Of a DNA stretch of 13,122 bases, positions 1-6,999 are shown in pieces. A program made the translations under genes and the position numbers. The DNA comes from Thermofilaceae archaeon (GTDB lineage Archaea; Thermoproteota; Thermoprotei; Thermofilales; B69-G16). Within the stretch, counting starts at the first letter, position 1. Every line of letters begins with the position of its first letter. A model generated the notes under the pieces. It had not been told where the DNA came from and did no database searches. It worked only from the letters and a program-made list of their open reading frames with translations. The stretch lies in assembly GCA_027017165.1 (NCBI GenBank), contig JALURF010000075.1, positions 1 to 13,122 on the forward strand, given 5' to 3'.

Positions 1-40
1 GTTATAAGTATTTCCAAAACTAAGTGTTGATATACTTCAA

Positions 41-60
41 CTATAAATTTAAAAAATAGA
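41..60 (-). terminator. T-rich tract after the 352-aa gene
   Basis: About 25 bases past the TAA stop the minus strand reads TCTATTTTTTAAATTTATAG, with a run of six T. Archaeal RNA polymerase can stop at such tracts without a strong hairpin. A 5-bp inverted repeat (26-30 with 37-41) follows but is too weak to weigh. Bases 1-84 otherwise show no gene. Confidence 0.35.
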
Positions 61-84
61 ACTATAGTAAAGAAGTTTGGTATT

Positions 85-1143
85 TTAACGGTTTACTAGT
101 AGGGATAGATTCTGAAGTGTTAGTGGGATTTTTCTTGGATCTCTGCTATCGGGGGATACCATGAATTTAGTCATGTTTAAAATTCTGGGCGCGTGATAGG
201 ATTTGACTAGCCCGGCGATTTTTGCTCTTATAGTTCTATGCATGCCTCCAGTTATTTTTACCTCTGCACATTTTACTGGTCCTTTATATGCTACTTCTTT
301 CCAGTGAGCATCCGTTATTAACCAATCTACGTTTTCCGTATCTGGGTTTATCCAGAGCTCTATTCTTTCGCCGTCGGGGACCTCATCGAATACGCTTTTG
401 TCAAGCCAGAAGAACCATATTCTGGCGACCCAGTACCATCTTCGTTTTCCTTCAGGGCTGGGGGCTTCCGCTATGAAAACGTTTCTGTGGACTTTTATTC
501 TTGATATATGCATGAAGCCACTGCCTATATCTCCGGTTATTTCTGCCACTCTTTTATCTTCGAAGAATATCTCGACTTTAGGAGTTGGAACTCCGGGAGA
601 TACGCCCATGGGCCATACTCGAGTTTCCACGTCGGGTACTCCGTAGTTTTCTATAACCTTTTTAACTAAGGGGAGTATGGATTCGTCGAGGCGGGGTACG
701 TAGCGCGGTCTATAAACGTAAGCTCTGAGATCTCCTTTTACAATTTTAATATTGATTGTTTCACGTTTTATGAGCTCGTCGCCTATGTAGATATTTAACG
801 GAGCTTGGATTTCTCCTAGGCTTCCTCCTCCAGGATAGATGAGGAAATATGCTATACCTTCTTCTCCGGGTTTTAGTTCCGTCCTATCGTGGGGGAGTGT
901 GACCAAACATCCTTTTACGATTCCTCCTCCCCACATTAGCTGTACGTCGCCGTATTTGCCTTTTACTTCTCTTTCTTCCCAGAAGTCGGGGGGAGGGGTT
1001 AGGTATATGTTTCGTAAGGTTTTTTCGGATTTATTTTTTATCTTTATTTTTAGGGTTGAAACTCTATTAGCGAAGGTTAGGTTGGAGTTATCTTCGATTT
1101 TTATGTCTAGGGGCTTTCCCCCAGGCACAGGTTTAGCCCTCAA
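85..1143 (-). CDS. Hypothetical protein with N-terminal Ig-like domain (352 aa)
   Basis: I do not recognise this protein as a whole. Residues about 12-135 have the pattern of an Ig-like beta-sandwich of the CARDB/NEW3 type (TLKIKIKNKSEKTLRNIYL at 30-48, ELKPGEEGIAYFLIYPGGG at 89-107, LNIYIGD at 116-122). Residues about 150-352 are a separate region of mixed structure with EIFFEDKRVAEITGDIG at 191-207 and a very aromatic stretch RRWYWVARIWFFWLDK at 234-249. There is no signal peptide or membrane helix, which is odd for this type of Ig-like domain. The frame upstream closes at a TAG seven codons before the chosen TTG at 1143. That TTG has GGGG about 8 nt upstream; a GTG at codon 6 is an alternative. 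It could be cytoplasmic, or a secreted protein whose leader has been lost. Its link to the pilus is only proximity. Confidence 0.7.
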   Translation of the reverse strand: MRAKPVPGGKPLDIKIEDNSNLTFANRVSTLKIKIKNKSEKTLRNIYLTPPPDFWEEREVKGKYGDVQLMWGGGIVKGCLVTLPHDRTELKPGEEGIAYFLIYPGGGSLGEIQAPLNIYIGDELIKRETINIKIVKGDLRAYVYRPRYVPRLDESILPLVKKVIENYGVPDVETRVWPMGVSPGVPTPKVEIFFEDKRVAEITGDIGSGFMHISRIKVHRNVFIAEAPSPEGKRRWYWVARIWFFWLDKSVFDEVPDGERIELWINPDTENVDWLITDAHWKEVAYKGPVKCAEVKITGGMHRTIRAKIAGLVKSYHAPRILNMTKFMVSPDSRDPRKIPLTLQNLSLLVNR

Positions 1144-1175
1144 GTTCGACCCCGCATAACTCTAATAAAATTTTT

Positions 1176-1204
1176 ACTCTCAAAAATAACAGCTTTTTGA
1201 GAGT
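1176..1204. repeat. Perfect 11-bp inverted repeat in the MFS/352-aa gene gap
   Basis: ACTCTCAAAAA at 1176-1186 and its exact reverse complement TTTTTGAGAGT at 1194-1204 flank a 7-base loop (TAACAGC). It lies 33 bases upstream of the TTG of the 352-aa gene and 75 bases past the stop of the transporter gene. It may be an operator, a leader-RNA hairpin, or part of a terminator for the upstream transcript, because the minus strand beyond it is A/T-rich (AAAAATTTTATT). Confidence 0.7.
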
Positions 1205-1232
1205 TTTGAAAGAAATTAATTTAGGTTTTAGC

Positions 1233-1237
1233 TTATA
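1233..1237 (-). promoter_or_regulatory. Weak TATA-like box upstream of the 352-aa gene
   Basis: The minus strand reads TTCTATAAGC here. A start site about 25 nt downstream would fall near 1210, immediately before the inverted repeat, which would then lie in the transcribed leader. This is a weak match and only a candidate. Confidence 0.25.
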
Positions 1238-1278
1238 GAATTTAATGTTATTAGGTAAAGGCACCTGTGCACATAATA

Positions 1279-2406
1279 TCAATCGTTTTCTTTGATTAAA
1301 AGTGAAAATAGACCTCCTAGCAATAGAAACACAGCCATTATATAGAAAGGTTCTCCGTTAGCTGTAGAGTATGTAATTCCGAGAATTAAGGTTCCTGTAA
1401 AATTGCCTAAATAGCCTAGGCTATCTATAAAGCCGGTTATCGTCCCTACGACTCCTAAAGGGAAGATTTTAGGAGGATAGATGAAATAGAGCCATAGTGG
1501 CAGACTCAGCAAAGTATAGAAAAGAAAAAGCCAAACTAGTTGATACATTCCTTCACTAAATTTCATTATGAAACATAGTGGTATTGCTGTTAGCATTGAA
1601 TAGGCAATAACTCTCTTCATTCTCCCATTATACAGTCTTATCGAAATGTAATAACCGAGATAGCCTAGTAAGGCTCCTATCGCCGATAAAATGCTAGAGA
1701 ATAACGATGAGAATAAGTACAGATTGGTTTTCTCGTAGAGGAAAGTCGGCATCCAGACAAGAAAACCTCTATATATCGCATAGAAGAAAAAGTATGAAAT
1801 TCCTACAAACCATATATTGGGATTTTTGAGAAAATTAAAATTGAACTCTGTGATTTTCTTTGAAATTCCTATACGTCTGAACATGATACTATATGTTGAC
1901 AAAGTTAAAGCAGGTATTATTAAAGACAATTTCCAGCCTGCGAAATAGGCGATTAGACTAGCTGTCGTATAAGCTATTGAAGGTCCTATCATAGCTGAGC
2001 TCATCAGAAATCCAATTGCTAAGCCTATTCTAGCTCTATCTACTTTAACCGATAGTAGTTTAACTAGAGGCGCCCATCCCATACCCTGCCCTAATCCATT
2101 CATAAACATCAGCATTTTGAGCAAAAACCCGCCTGTCGCTAGAGCAATTAATATATTTGATATAGAGGAAATGAATGAACCTAACAGAAGTACAATTGCT
2201 GGATTATACCTGTCGGCTAGAAAGCCCGCGGGAATAAGCATTATCGCATAGCCTATGAACAATATTGACGAAATCCATGCTAAATCTGTATACGATAAAT
2301 TGAACTCTTCGGCTACCAGCGGCATTACAGAGAAGAAGTTAAAGCGGCATATATAGAAGAGTAAGTAGAGGATAATTGACTTTAACAATATACTTCTACT
2401 TTTCAT
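1279..2406 (-). CDS. Major facilitator superfamily transporter (375 aa)
   Basis: This is an integral membrane transporter with about 11-12 predicted helices. The MFS motif A sits in the loop after the second helix as GFLADRYNPA at 61-70. The N-terminal segment YICRFNFFSVMPLVAEEFNLS at about 18-38 resembles the 'R-x-N-x-S/F-x-x-x-P' start of organophosphate/sugar-phosphate (OPA) and related anion porters, but the substrate cannot be told. The length is slightly short for the family (usually 390-450 aa) because the central loop, ISKKITEFNFNFLKNPNIW at about 180-198, is brief. No frameshift is evident. It begins 14 nt after the regulator gene, so the two are probably cotranscribed; no good ribosome binding site is seen before its ATG. 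Its link with the pilus genes may be only positional. Confidence 0.9.
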   Translation of the reverse strand: MKSRSILLKSIILYLLFYICRFNFFSVMPLVAEEFNLSYTDLAWISSILFIGYAIMLIPAGFLADRYNPAIVLLLGSFISSISNILIALATGGFLLKMLMFMNGLGQGMGWAPLVKLLSVKVDRARIGLAIGFLMSSAMIGPSIAYTTASLIAYFAGWKLSLIIPALTLSTYSIMFRRIGISKKITEFNFNFLKNPNIWFVGISYFFFYAIYRGFLVWMPTFLYEKTNLYLFSSLFSSILSAIGALLGYLGYYISIRLYNGRMKRVIAYSMLTAIPLCFIMKFSEGMYQLVWLFLFYTLLSLPLWLYFIYPPKIFPLGVVGTITGFIDSLGYLGNFTGTLILGITYSTANGEPFYIMAVFLLLGGLFSLLIKEND

Positions 2407-2420
2407 GGAAATCTCTTATA

Positions 2421-3179
2421 CTACTTCCTGGAGTATATCAGGAAGGCTAAATAGGATGACGCCGCCGCCCACACTATTGCAGGTATCAGTCCGTATGGTG
2501 GTTGTGTCATCTCAAGAAATACTAGCATAGATACGAGTAGGTATACTATCATGAATCTCCTTAGCGCATTTCGCGGATCTAGAGTTCCAGTTAAAAGCGC
2601 TAGTGTTCGCGCTGTTAATGGCCCGAGTTTTATACTCTCAAGTAGCAAATCATAGAGCTCTGAGCCTTCATATGTTAATGCTAAGAAAGTTGTTCCGGCA
2701 ACTTTTCTCATTTTAAATAAGTTAGATGCGCGTTTTGCGATAAGTTTCTCCAGTTGTTCTGATTCAAAATCTAAATACTTAGCTACAGTTCTAATATCGA
2801 CCCATTCTTTGGTCGATGTTCCCACTACTAGTACGGCTTCGCTTATTCTGTAAGATTCCATGATTTTTTCTACGGGATTCGACATCGATAACGCGCTTAT
2901 GGTCTCATTTAATAGTTTGAAAAATTTCTTTCCTTTATCTGTTAAGGTGTAGATGTTCCTCTTATCCTTATATAGTAAACCTTTTCTCTTTAGTTTTTGT
3001 ATCGCATCTATCACGCTTTTTCTAGACAGCTTCAGTTTTTCTGCTGTATAGTCCGGGATTATTCTTTCCTCGTCGATGGCGGTTAGAATTACAGATAGCT
3101 GTACGTAGCCGCGGGCAAAATCCACTATGCTATCTATTAGCCTCAATTTCTCGATTGTATCGATTGAACTCGACAGCAT
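2421..3179 (-). CDS. Membrane-anchored winged-helix transcriptional regulator (ArnR-like architecture)
   Basis: This is a probable one-component regulator that binds DNA from the membrane. Residues about 25-92 form a winged helix: TAEKLKLSRKSVIDAIQKLKRKGLLYKDKRN-type recognition region at 45-75, wing and YTLTDKGKKFFKLL at 77-90. Residues about 110-180 look like a second, more divergent winged helix (VDIRTVAKYLDFESEQLEKLI, then LALTYEGSELYDLLLE). Two membrane helices lie at about 208-223 and 230-249, leaving the DNA-binding part in the cytoplasm. This plan, an N-terminal wHTH with two C-terminal membrane helices, is that of Sulfolobus ArnR/ArnR1, activators of archaellin expression; direct homology is not shown here. 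The ATG at 3179 is preceded by GTGAT. Its place between a pilin-like gene and a transporter gene suggests control of the pilus locus, of the transporter, or both. Confidence 0.8.
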   Translation of the reverse strand: MLSSSIDTIEKLRLIDSIVDFARGYVQLSVILTAIDEERIIPDYTAEKLKLSRKSVIDAIQKLKRKGLLYKDKRNIYTLTDKGKKFFKLLNETISALSMSNPVEKIMESYRISEAVLVVGTSTKEWVDIRTVAKYLDFESEQLEKLIAKRASNLFKMRKVAGTTFLALTYEGSELYDLLLESIKLGPLTARTLALLTGTLDPRNALRRFMIVYLLVSMLVFLEMTQPPYGLIPAIVWAAASSYLAFLIYSRK

Positions 3180-3212
3180 GCGATCACTGTGCTGAGTTCA
3201 TGTTAAATAGAA

Positions 3213-3617
3213 TCAGGGAATATATATCAATATTGGGAATTCATTTCCCTTAGCTGAAATAAATTTTACATGGATTACTTGTCCATGATCGAATTCTGAT
3301 TTTGAGAGTTTAATTTTTACTTGAATTTTTTCTCCTGGCTTAATTTCTATATTTTGAGGTGTTATAGATGATTTGTATTTGTCAAGGGTACGTCCGTTTA
3401 TCAGTATATTACTTATTGAGACTTCTTTAATTCCTCTATTTTCGATCGTAACTTTGATTTCGAAATATCCATTACCTTCTACTACTTCTCGGTTTATAAT
3501 TTCCAGATGTTCAAACTCGGTAGTTACACTTTGAATACTAATTAACCAGTAAGCTGTTACGAAAGCCAGAGTTATAGTAATCGCGATAATCACTATCGTT
3601 ACGTATGATTCTTCCAT
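3213..3617 (-). CDS. Small pilin-like protein with Ig-like domain (134 aa)
   Basis: This is a probable pilin-like surface protein. An N-terminal hydrophobic helix at 6-27 (TIVIIAITITLAFVTAYWLI) leads to TTEFEHLEI at 32-40 and then a beta-sandwich of about 95 residues with the pattern of an Ig-like/CARDB-type fold (IKVTIENRGIKEVSISNILING at 54-75, KPGEKIQVKIKL at 93-104). The series 'ITITLAFVTAYWL ... TEFEHLEI ... NRG ... ILING' closely follows a common archaeal pilin-like family. The usual R/K-R/K-G-x-S-P signal in front of the helix is missing; the protein begins MEESYV instead. The frame upstream closes at a TAA four codons before the ATG, so no longer start restores the motif. It is followed 33 nt later by the membrane-anchored regulator, with which it probably forms a transcript. 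Confidence 0.75.
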   Translation of the reverse strand: MEESYVTIVIIAITITLAFVTAYWLISIQSVTTEFEHLEIINREVVEGNGYFEIKVTIENRGIKEVSISNILINGRTLDKYKSSITPQNIEIKPGEKIQVKIKLSKSEFDHGQVIHVKFISAKGNEFPILIYIP

Positions 3618-3664
3618 AGAGGAACGCCTTTACAATCGATAATATATCTTGTTTATGATTTCCC

Positions 3665-3691
3665 ATTTATACTTAACCCAAATAATTTATA
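3665..3691 (-). promoter_or_regulatory. Candidate archaeal promoter for the 134-aa gene (two TATA-like boxes)
   Basis: The 93-base gap between the 932-aa gene and the 134-aa gene is much larger than the 1-6 nt gaps upstream. On the minus strand it holds TATAAAT at 3691-3685 and again at 3671-3665. Taking transcription to start about 25 nt downstream, the second box gives a leader of some 25-30 nt before the ATG at 3617. The boxes are seen; their activity is inferred. Confidence 0.4.
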
Positions 3692-3710
3692 GTACAAATG
3701 TTGTTTATTT

Positions 3711-6509
3711 TCAGGGTTTGATAACCATAGGAGCGTAATCTTCGAGAAACATGGGAGCGTAGATAAACGCGTTCTTCCAGCCTTCTCTTATATCAGAAAT
3801 CGTTAACCATCCATCTCCCCCCAGAGGCTCGTAATCGAATATCACCGACCAATAGGTAAGTATAGTTCCTTTGTAAACTGTATATACCTCATTATAAGGC
3901 CAAAATTCATACTCTATGCTTCCCTGATAAGGTGTCCACCCGCCATATGTTGACGCCATCCTAGCCTTATTAGCCTTAATGTTTTTCAAGTAGCGGATCG
4001 CTTGATTGGATATTATCAGAGCTCTCCCCATTTCATCATTCCAGTGCGTTATTACAAAACCAGGATTAGGTTCTTCTATGGTGCCCCAATATGCTAAGTC
4101 CCCTATATCGAAGTACGTTATAGTAGAGTCGTTGTGCAGGTAGGTGAAATGCTCAGGATAACCCCTTCCCATCATTAAGTTAAGCCAGTATCCTTCTCCG
4201 CTACGAGTCTCGCTCCAGTAGATATAGGTTATTACTGGAATATACCTAGTACCGTTTATTATCTGCACTATAGCTATGGTATGGTAGTAGCCTTCCCAAT
4301 AGTTGAAAGTGCCATCGTAAACGTCGCCTACATACGTTGTGTTTAAAATCGCGAATATCCTTATAGGGGCTTTTATCCACGAGTACCTCATGTATTCATA
4401 GTTCACGTTCCACGTGCCATATGGCCTGTAACGGCCTTTCCAGCTTCCATAACGGTGAAAAGCGTGTAGGTTATACGGACCGAACGCCTCATCTGTAACA
4501 GGATCTCTCATAACGAATGCTGCTACTCCTTCATAATTTGCGTATCCTCTCGATTGAGGATGTTCTAAATCGAGGAATTCAATATCGTAAAGCGGGTGGC
4601 GTACGTCTTTATAATCACCCCCGCTTATGTACTCTATTTGTGTGGGATAAGCCTCGGGTTCAGCGTCTAAATCGTCTTCCCACCATACCGCAACTATTTG
4701 GTCTTGGATGTCTTTAGCGGGGAATTTTACCTGAAATACTAGTCTTGTAGTAGGTTTATAGTCTTCTTGAGGATCGGACATCCCTAATGGAACCATTATG
4801 TCTACGCCGTGCCAGTTAACGGTTTTCCATTCTTCATATTGTATAGGCCGTTTTTCCAAGGTGTTCTCTGTTCCGTCAAGAGATACGTTTACTCGTAGTT
4901 GTTTGATAGGAATAAAGGGTATGGGCGGCAGTTTCAAATCTTGATCTTTGGGAAGCGGAATTCCAAGCCAGTATATGTTTAAATCCCATGCAAATTCCAG
5001 AGTATAGACTTCATACCTAGTGTCGTAGGGTCTACTCACACCTCCTAACCGTCTCTCAACTTTGCCGTACCACGCCTCGGTATTCACATCCAATCGAGTA
5101 CCGCTACCGGAGATAGATAAGTCCTGAATATTGTACATATTGGCTAGTTGAACATACCAGTTCCCATCTTTAGGGCTCGGCGGTCCACACGGCGATGTCA
5201 TATCAAACCAGTTTCCATAGAATTCTAAGTCTACTCTTGATCTCCTGCGGCGTGGATTTGATATATACGCGCTAACGATAGTTACATCCTCATATTCGAC
5301 ACCACTCCAAGCAATTCTACTCATATGCATGTTTTCTACTATTAACTCGCTGGAAGTGAACACTAAACGCCCATCCCCGTGAACTCTGCTATCATGGTCG
5401 AAGTAGAAGTATATATTGCGTCTCGGGAGTACTATGTCTTCTTCAGTTCCATCCGCATACCTTATCGTTATAGTTGTACGGGTTCTAGGCCTAAATCTCA
5501 GATAGTCGGTGACCAGTACGTAACCATTTTGCCCAGTTAGCCTCCACCACTCATAATAATCTTCACAGTAAATCTCCGATCCCGCGCCATAGGGTATAGG
5601 ATCTGGTATATTCCTCCTTATCTTAAACGTTATATGGGTATAGCTACAGGCTTCTACTAGTATTCCTCGGTCATCCCCTATAACTATGAGAACTGGAACG
5701 AACTCCTCGCCTGTAACTAAATCGTATTCAGGTTCTAGGTACGGCTCTATAGTGATGCTATAATTTCCATTTCCTATATAGGTAAAATCCGTTATGTTGG
5801 CTTTCCTCCATCTACCCTGTACGGGGACGTATACTTCTACAAATCCTTTAGCTAGAAGATAGGGATAAGGTTCTCCTTTATCATAGAGAACTCCGATAAT
5901 TAGCTGAGTCCAATTTTCTCCCGGATCGTCCGGGACTGTAAAGTTGTGTATTTTGAGGTATAAACCTACTGTTACCTCGCTCTTCCAGCCGTAGAATCCT
6001 ACGTTTGTCAGGTTGAGGAGAAGTTTAGCGTTAATTATCGACGCACTAAATGGATAGTACCAGAAACCTTTCATCAGTTCTCCTTCTTTTATTCTCCTAG
6101 GTCTGTTAAGGTAGATTTTTAGATCTTTCTCGGATGCTTCAAAATCTACTTGTACGCCGTACCCGGAGTAGGCCTCCATTATGAAAGTTTTCCAAAGCTC
6201 TAGATATTTGAAGCCTATCTCTCTTGCGATTGTAAAATTGTGTTTATTGTATAGAGTTAAACCCTCTGCTTTGTATTTCTTTAACATCTTTTCATATCTT
6301 GTATAGTTGAAGTAGGCTCGAGTAGCTAAAGCCAATACGTGGGCTAAGGCTCTTTCGAAGTCCGCTGTTATGGAGCCAACTACTTCGCGAACCACTATGC
6401 TTCTGGTCCTTAAGTAAACTAGTCTAGTCTCGTAGATGGAGACTATAACTGCTAGTAGTAGTACAGCTATTATTAAGACTGTGGTTATTATTATCTGTCC
6501 TTTGGTCAT
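3711..6509 (-). CDS. Giant pilin-like surface protein with class III signal (932 aa)
   Basis: This is a very large extracellular protein anchored or assembled through a pilin-type N-terminus. From the ATG at 6509 it begins MTKGQIIITTVLIIAVLLLA: K-G then a hydrophobic helix to about residue 25, with predicted cleavage after G4. A helical segment follows (about 40-115), then roughly 800 residues of predicted beta-rich structure unusually dense in Tyr and Trp, with a proline-rich link LPPIPFIPIK near 527-536. By eye there are eleven N-x-S/T sequons, mostly in the first 250 residues and between 720 and 800, and only three cysteines (about 288, 315, 441). The ATG is preferred to the in-frame GTG at 6518 because GGTGG lies 5 nt upstream of the ATG and overlaps that GTG. 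It starts 1 nt after the 162-aa pilin stop. Likely roles are adhesin, pilus tip or sheath. I recognise no catalytic motif. Confidence 0.82.
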   Translation of the reverse strand: MTKGQIIITTVLIIAVLLLAVIVSIYETRLVYLRTRSIVVREVVGSITADFERALAHVLALATRAYFNYTRYEKMLKKYKAEGLTLYNKHNFTIAREIGFKYLELWKTFIMEAYSGYGVQVDFEASEKDLKIYLNRPRRIKEGELMKGFWYYPFSASIINAKLLLNLTNVGFYGWKSEVTVGLYLKIHNFTVPDDPGENWTQLIIGVLYDKGEPYPYLLAKGFVEVYVPVQGRWRKANITDFTYIGNGNYSITIEPYLEPEYDLVTGEEFVPVLIVIGDDRGILVEACSYTHITFKIRRNIPDPIPYGAGSEIYCEDYYEWWRLTGQNGYVLVTDYLRFRPRTRTTITIRYADGTEEDIVLPRRNIYFYFDHDSRVHGDGRLVFTSSELIVENMHMSRIAWSGVEYEDVTIVSAYISNPRRRRSRVDLEFYGNWFDMTSPCGPPSPKDGNWYVQLANMYNIQDLSISGSGTRLDVNTEAWYGKVERRLGGVSRPYDTRYEVYTLEFAWDLNIYWLGIPLPKDQDLKLPPIPFIPIKQLRVNVSLDGTENTLEKRPIQYEEWKTVNWHGVDIMVPLGMSDPQEDYKPTTRLVFQVKFPAKDIQDQIVAVWWEDDLDAEPEAYPTQIEYISGGDYKDVRHPLYDIEFLDLEHPQSRGYANYEGVAAFVMRDPVTDEAFGPYNLHAFHRYGSWKGRYRPYGTWNVNYEYMRYSWIKAPIRIFAILNTTYVGDVYDGTFNYWEGYYHTIAIVQIINGTRYIPVITYIYWSETRSGEGYWLNLMMGRGYPEHFTYLHNDSTITYFDIGDLAYWGTIEEPNPGFVITHWNDEMGRALIISNQAIRYLKNIKANKARMASTYGGWTPYQGSIEYEFWPYNEVYTVYKGTILTYWSVIFDYEPLGGDGWLTISDIREGWKNAFIYAPMFLEDYAPMVIKP

Positions 6510-6510
6510 A

Positions 6511-6999
6511 CTATCCACCGTAACCGAGTGTTAATTCGATTTTGAGAAACGTCCCTCTACCCTCATCGGGCTCCGCTACACATACATAAGTGTAGGTGAC
6601 AGACTCAGCCTCCACTATGTTAGCTTCTTCCCAATTCTCAACGTTGGATATCGGCTTCCTGTTAAGCTTCACCCATTCCAGTGTCCCGTCTCTATGCACT
6701 TTTAACACGTAGACGTCCATGTTGAAAATTACCTGTGGCGGCAAGTTTACGGAAATAAAGAGTATTAGCTCATCCTCCCAAAGTCTACCCGTTAAATTGC
6801 CCTTGATTATTATATTTTCATATACACGGGCGTCTCCAAAATCGTTTAAGATATTATACGCTACTCGTCTTAAATCAGACGTCTCCCTCAAGTATATAGA
6901 GCGTAGCGGCGTTGTGAGATTCATTATCGTGACTAGAGTAATCGTCATTACTATTGCAGCTAACATTACTTCAATTATCCTAGCCTGCCCCCTTTTCAC
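6511..6999 (-). CDS. Pilin-like protein with class III signal peptide (162 aa)
   Basis: This is a probable minor or major pilin. It starts MKRGQARIIEVMLAAIVM, which is a strong archaeal class III signal: K-R-G then a hydrophobic helix, with predicted cleavage after G4 and a glutamate at +6 of the mature chain. An amphipathic helix follows at about 33-55 (RETSDLRRVAYNILNDFG), then a short beta-rich domain with SVNLPPQVIFNMDVYVL at 83-99. It has sequons at N27 and N68. The start is a GTG at 6999 overlapping the 407-aa gene's TGA (GTGA), so translation is coupled. No independent strong ribosome binding site is seen. This small size and clean signal make it, with the 267-aa protein, one of the best candidates for the fibre-forming subunit; that is inference. 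Confidence 0.83.
   Translation of the reverse strand: MKRGQARIIEVMLAAIVMTITLVTIMNLTTPLRSIYLRETSDLRRVAYNILNDFGDARVYENIIIKGNLTGRLWEDELILFISVNLPPQVIFNMDVYVLKVHRDGTLEWVKLNRKPISNVENWEEANIVEAESVTYTYVCVAEPDEGRGTFLKIELTLGYGG
6515..6519 (-). promoter_or_regulatory. Ribosome binding site deciding the start of the 932-aa protein
   Basis: The minus strand reads GGTGGATAGTATG. GGTGG is 5 nt before the ATG at 6509, and the TAG between them ends the 162-aa pilin. The upstream GTG start at 6518 would lie within the site itself, so the ATG is the better start. Confidence 0.6.

Noticed and set aside
26..41. Short inverted repeat GTTGA/TCAAC near the window start
   Set aside because: Five base pairs with a 6-base loop in A/T-rich DNA are expected by chance; the nearby T-run is better evidence for a transcript end.
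839..1159. Plus-strand open frame opposite the 352-aa gene
   Set aside because: It has low-complexity Ser/Pro/Phe composition expected for antisense, while the minus strand encodes a sensible Ig-like domain.
1261..1270. Small hairpin GCAC-CT-GTGC just past the transporter stop as a terminator
   Set aside because: The stem is only 4 bp and no T-run follows on the minus strand.
3711..6509. Reading the 932-aa protein as an S-layer protein
   Set aside because: Sequons and size would fit, but the N-terminus is a class III prepilin signal and the gene is coupled to pilus genes; a Sec signal and C-terminal anchor are absent.
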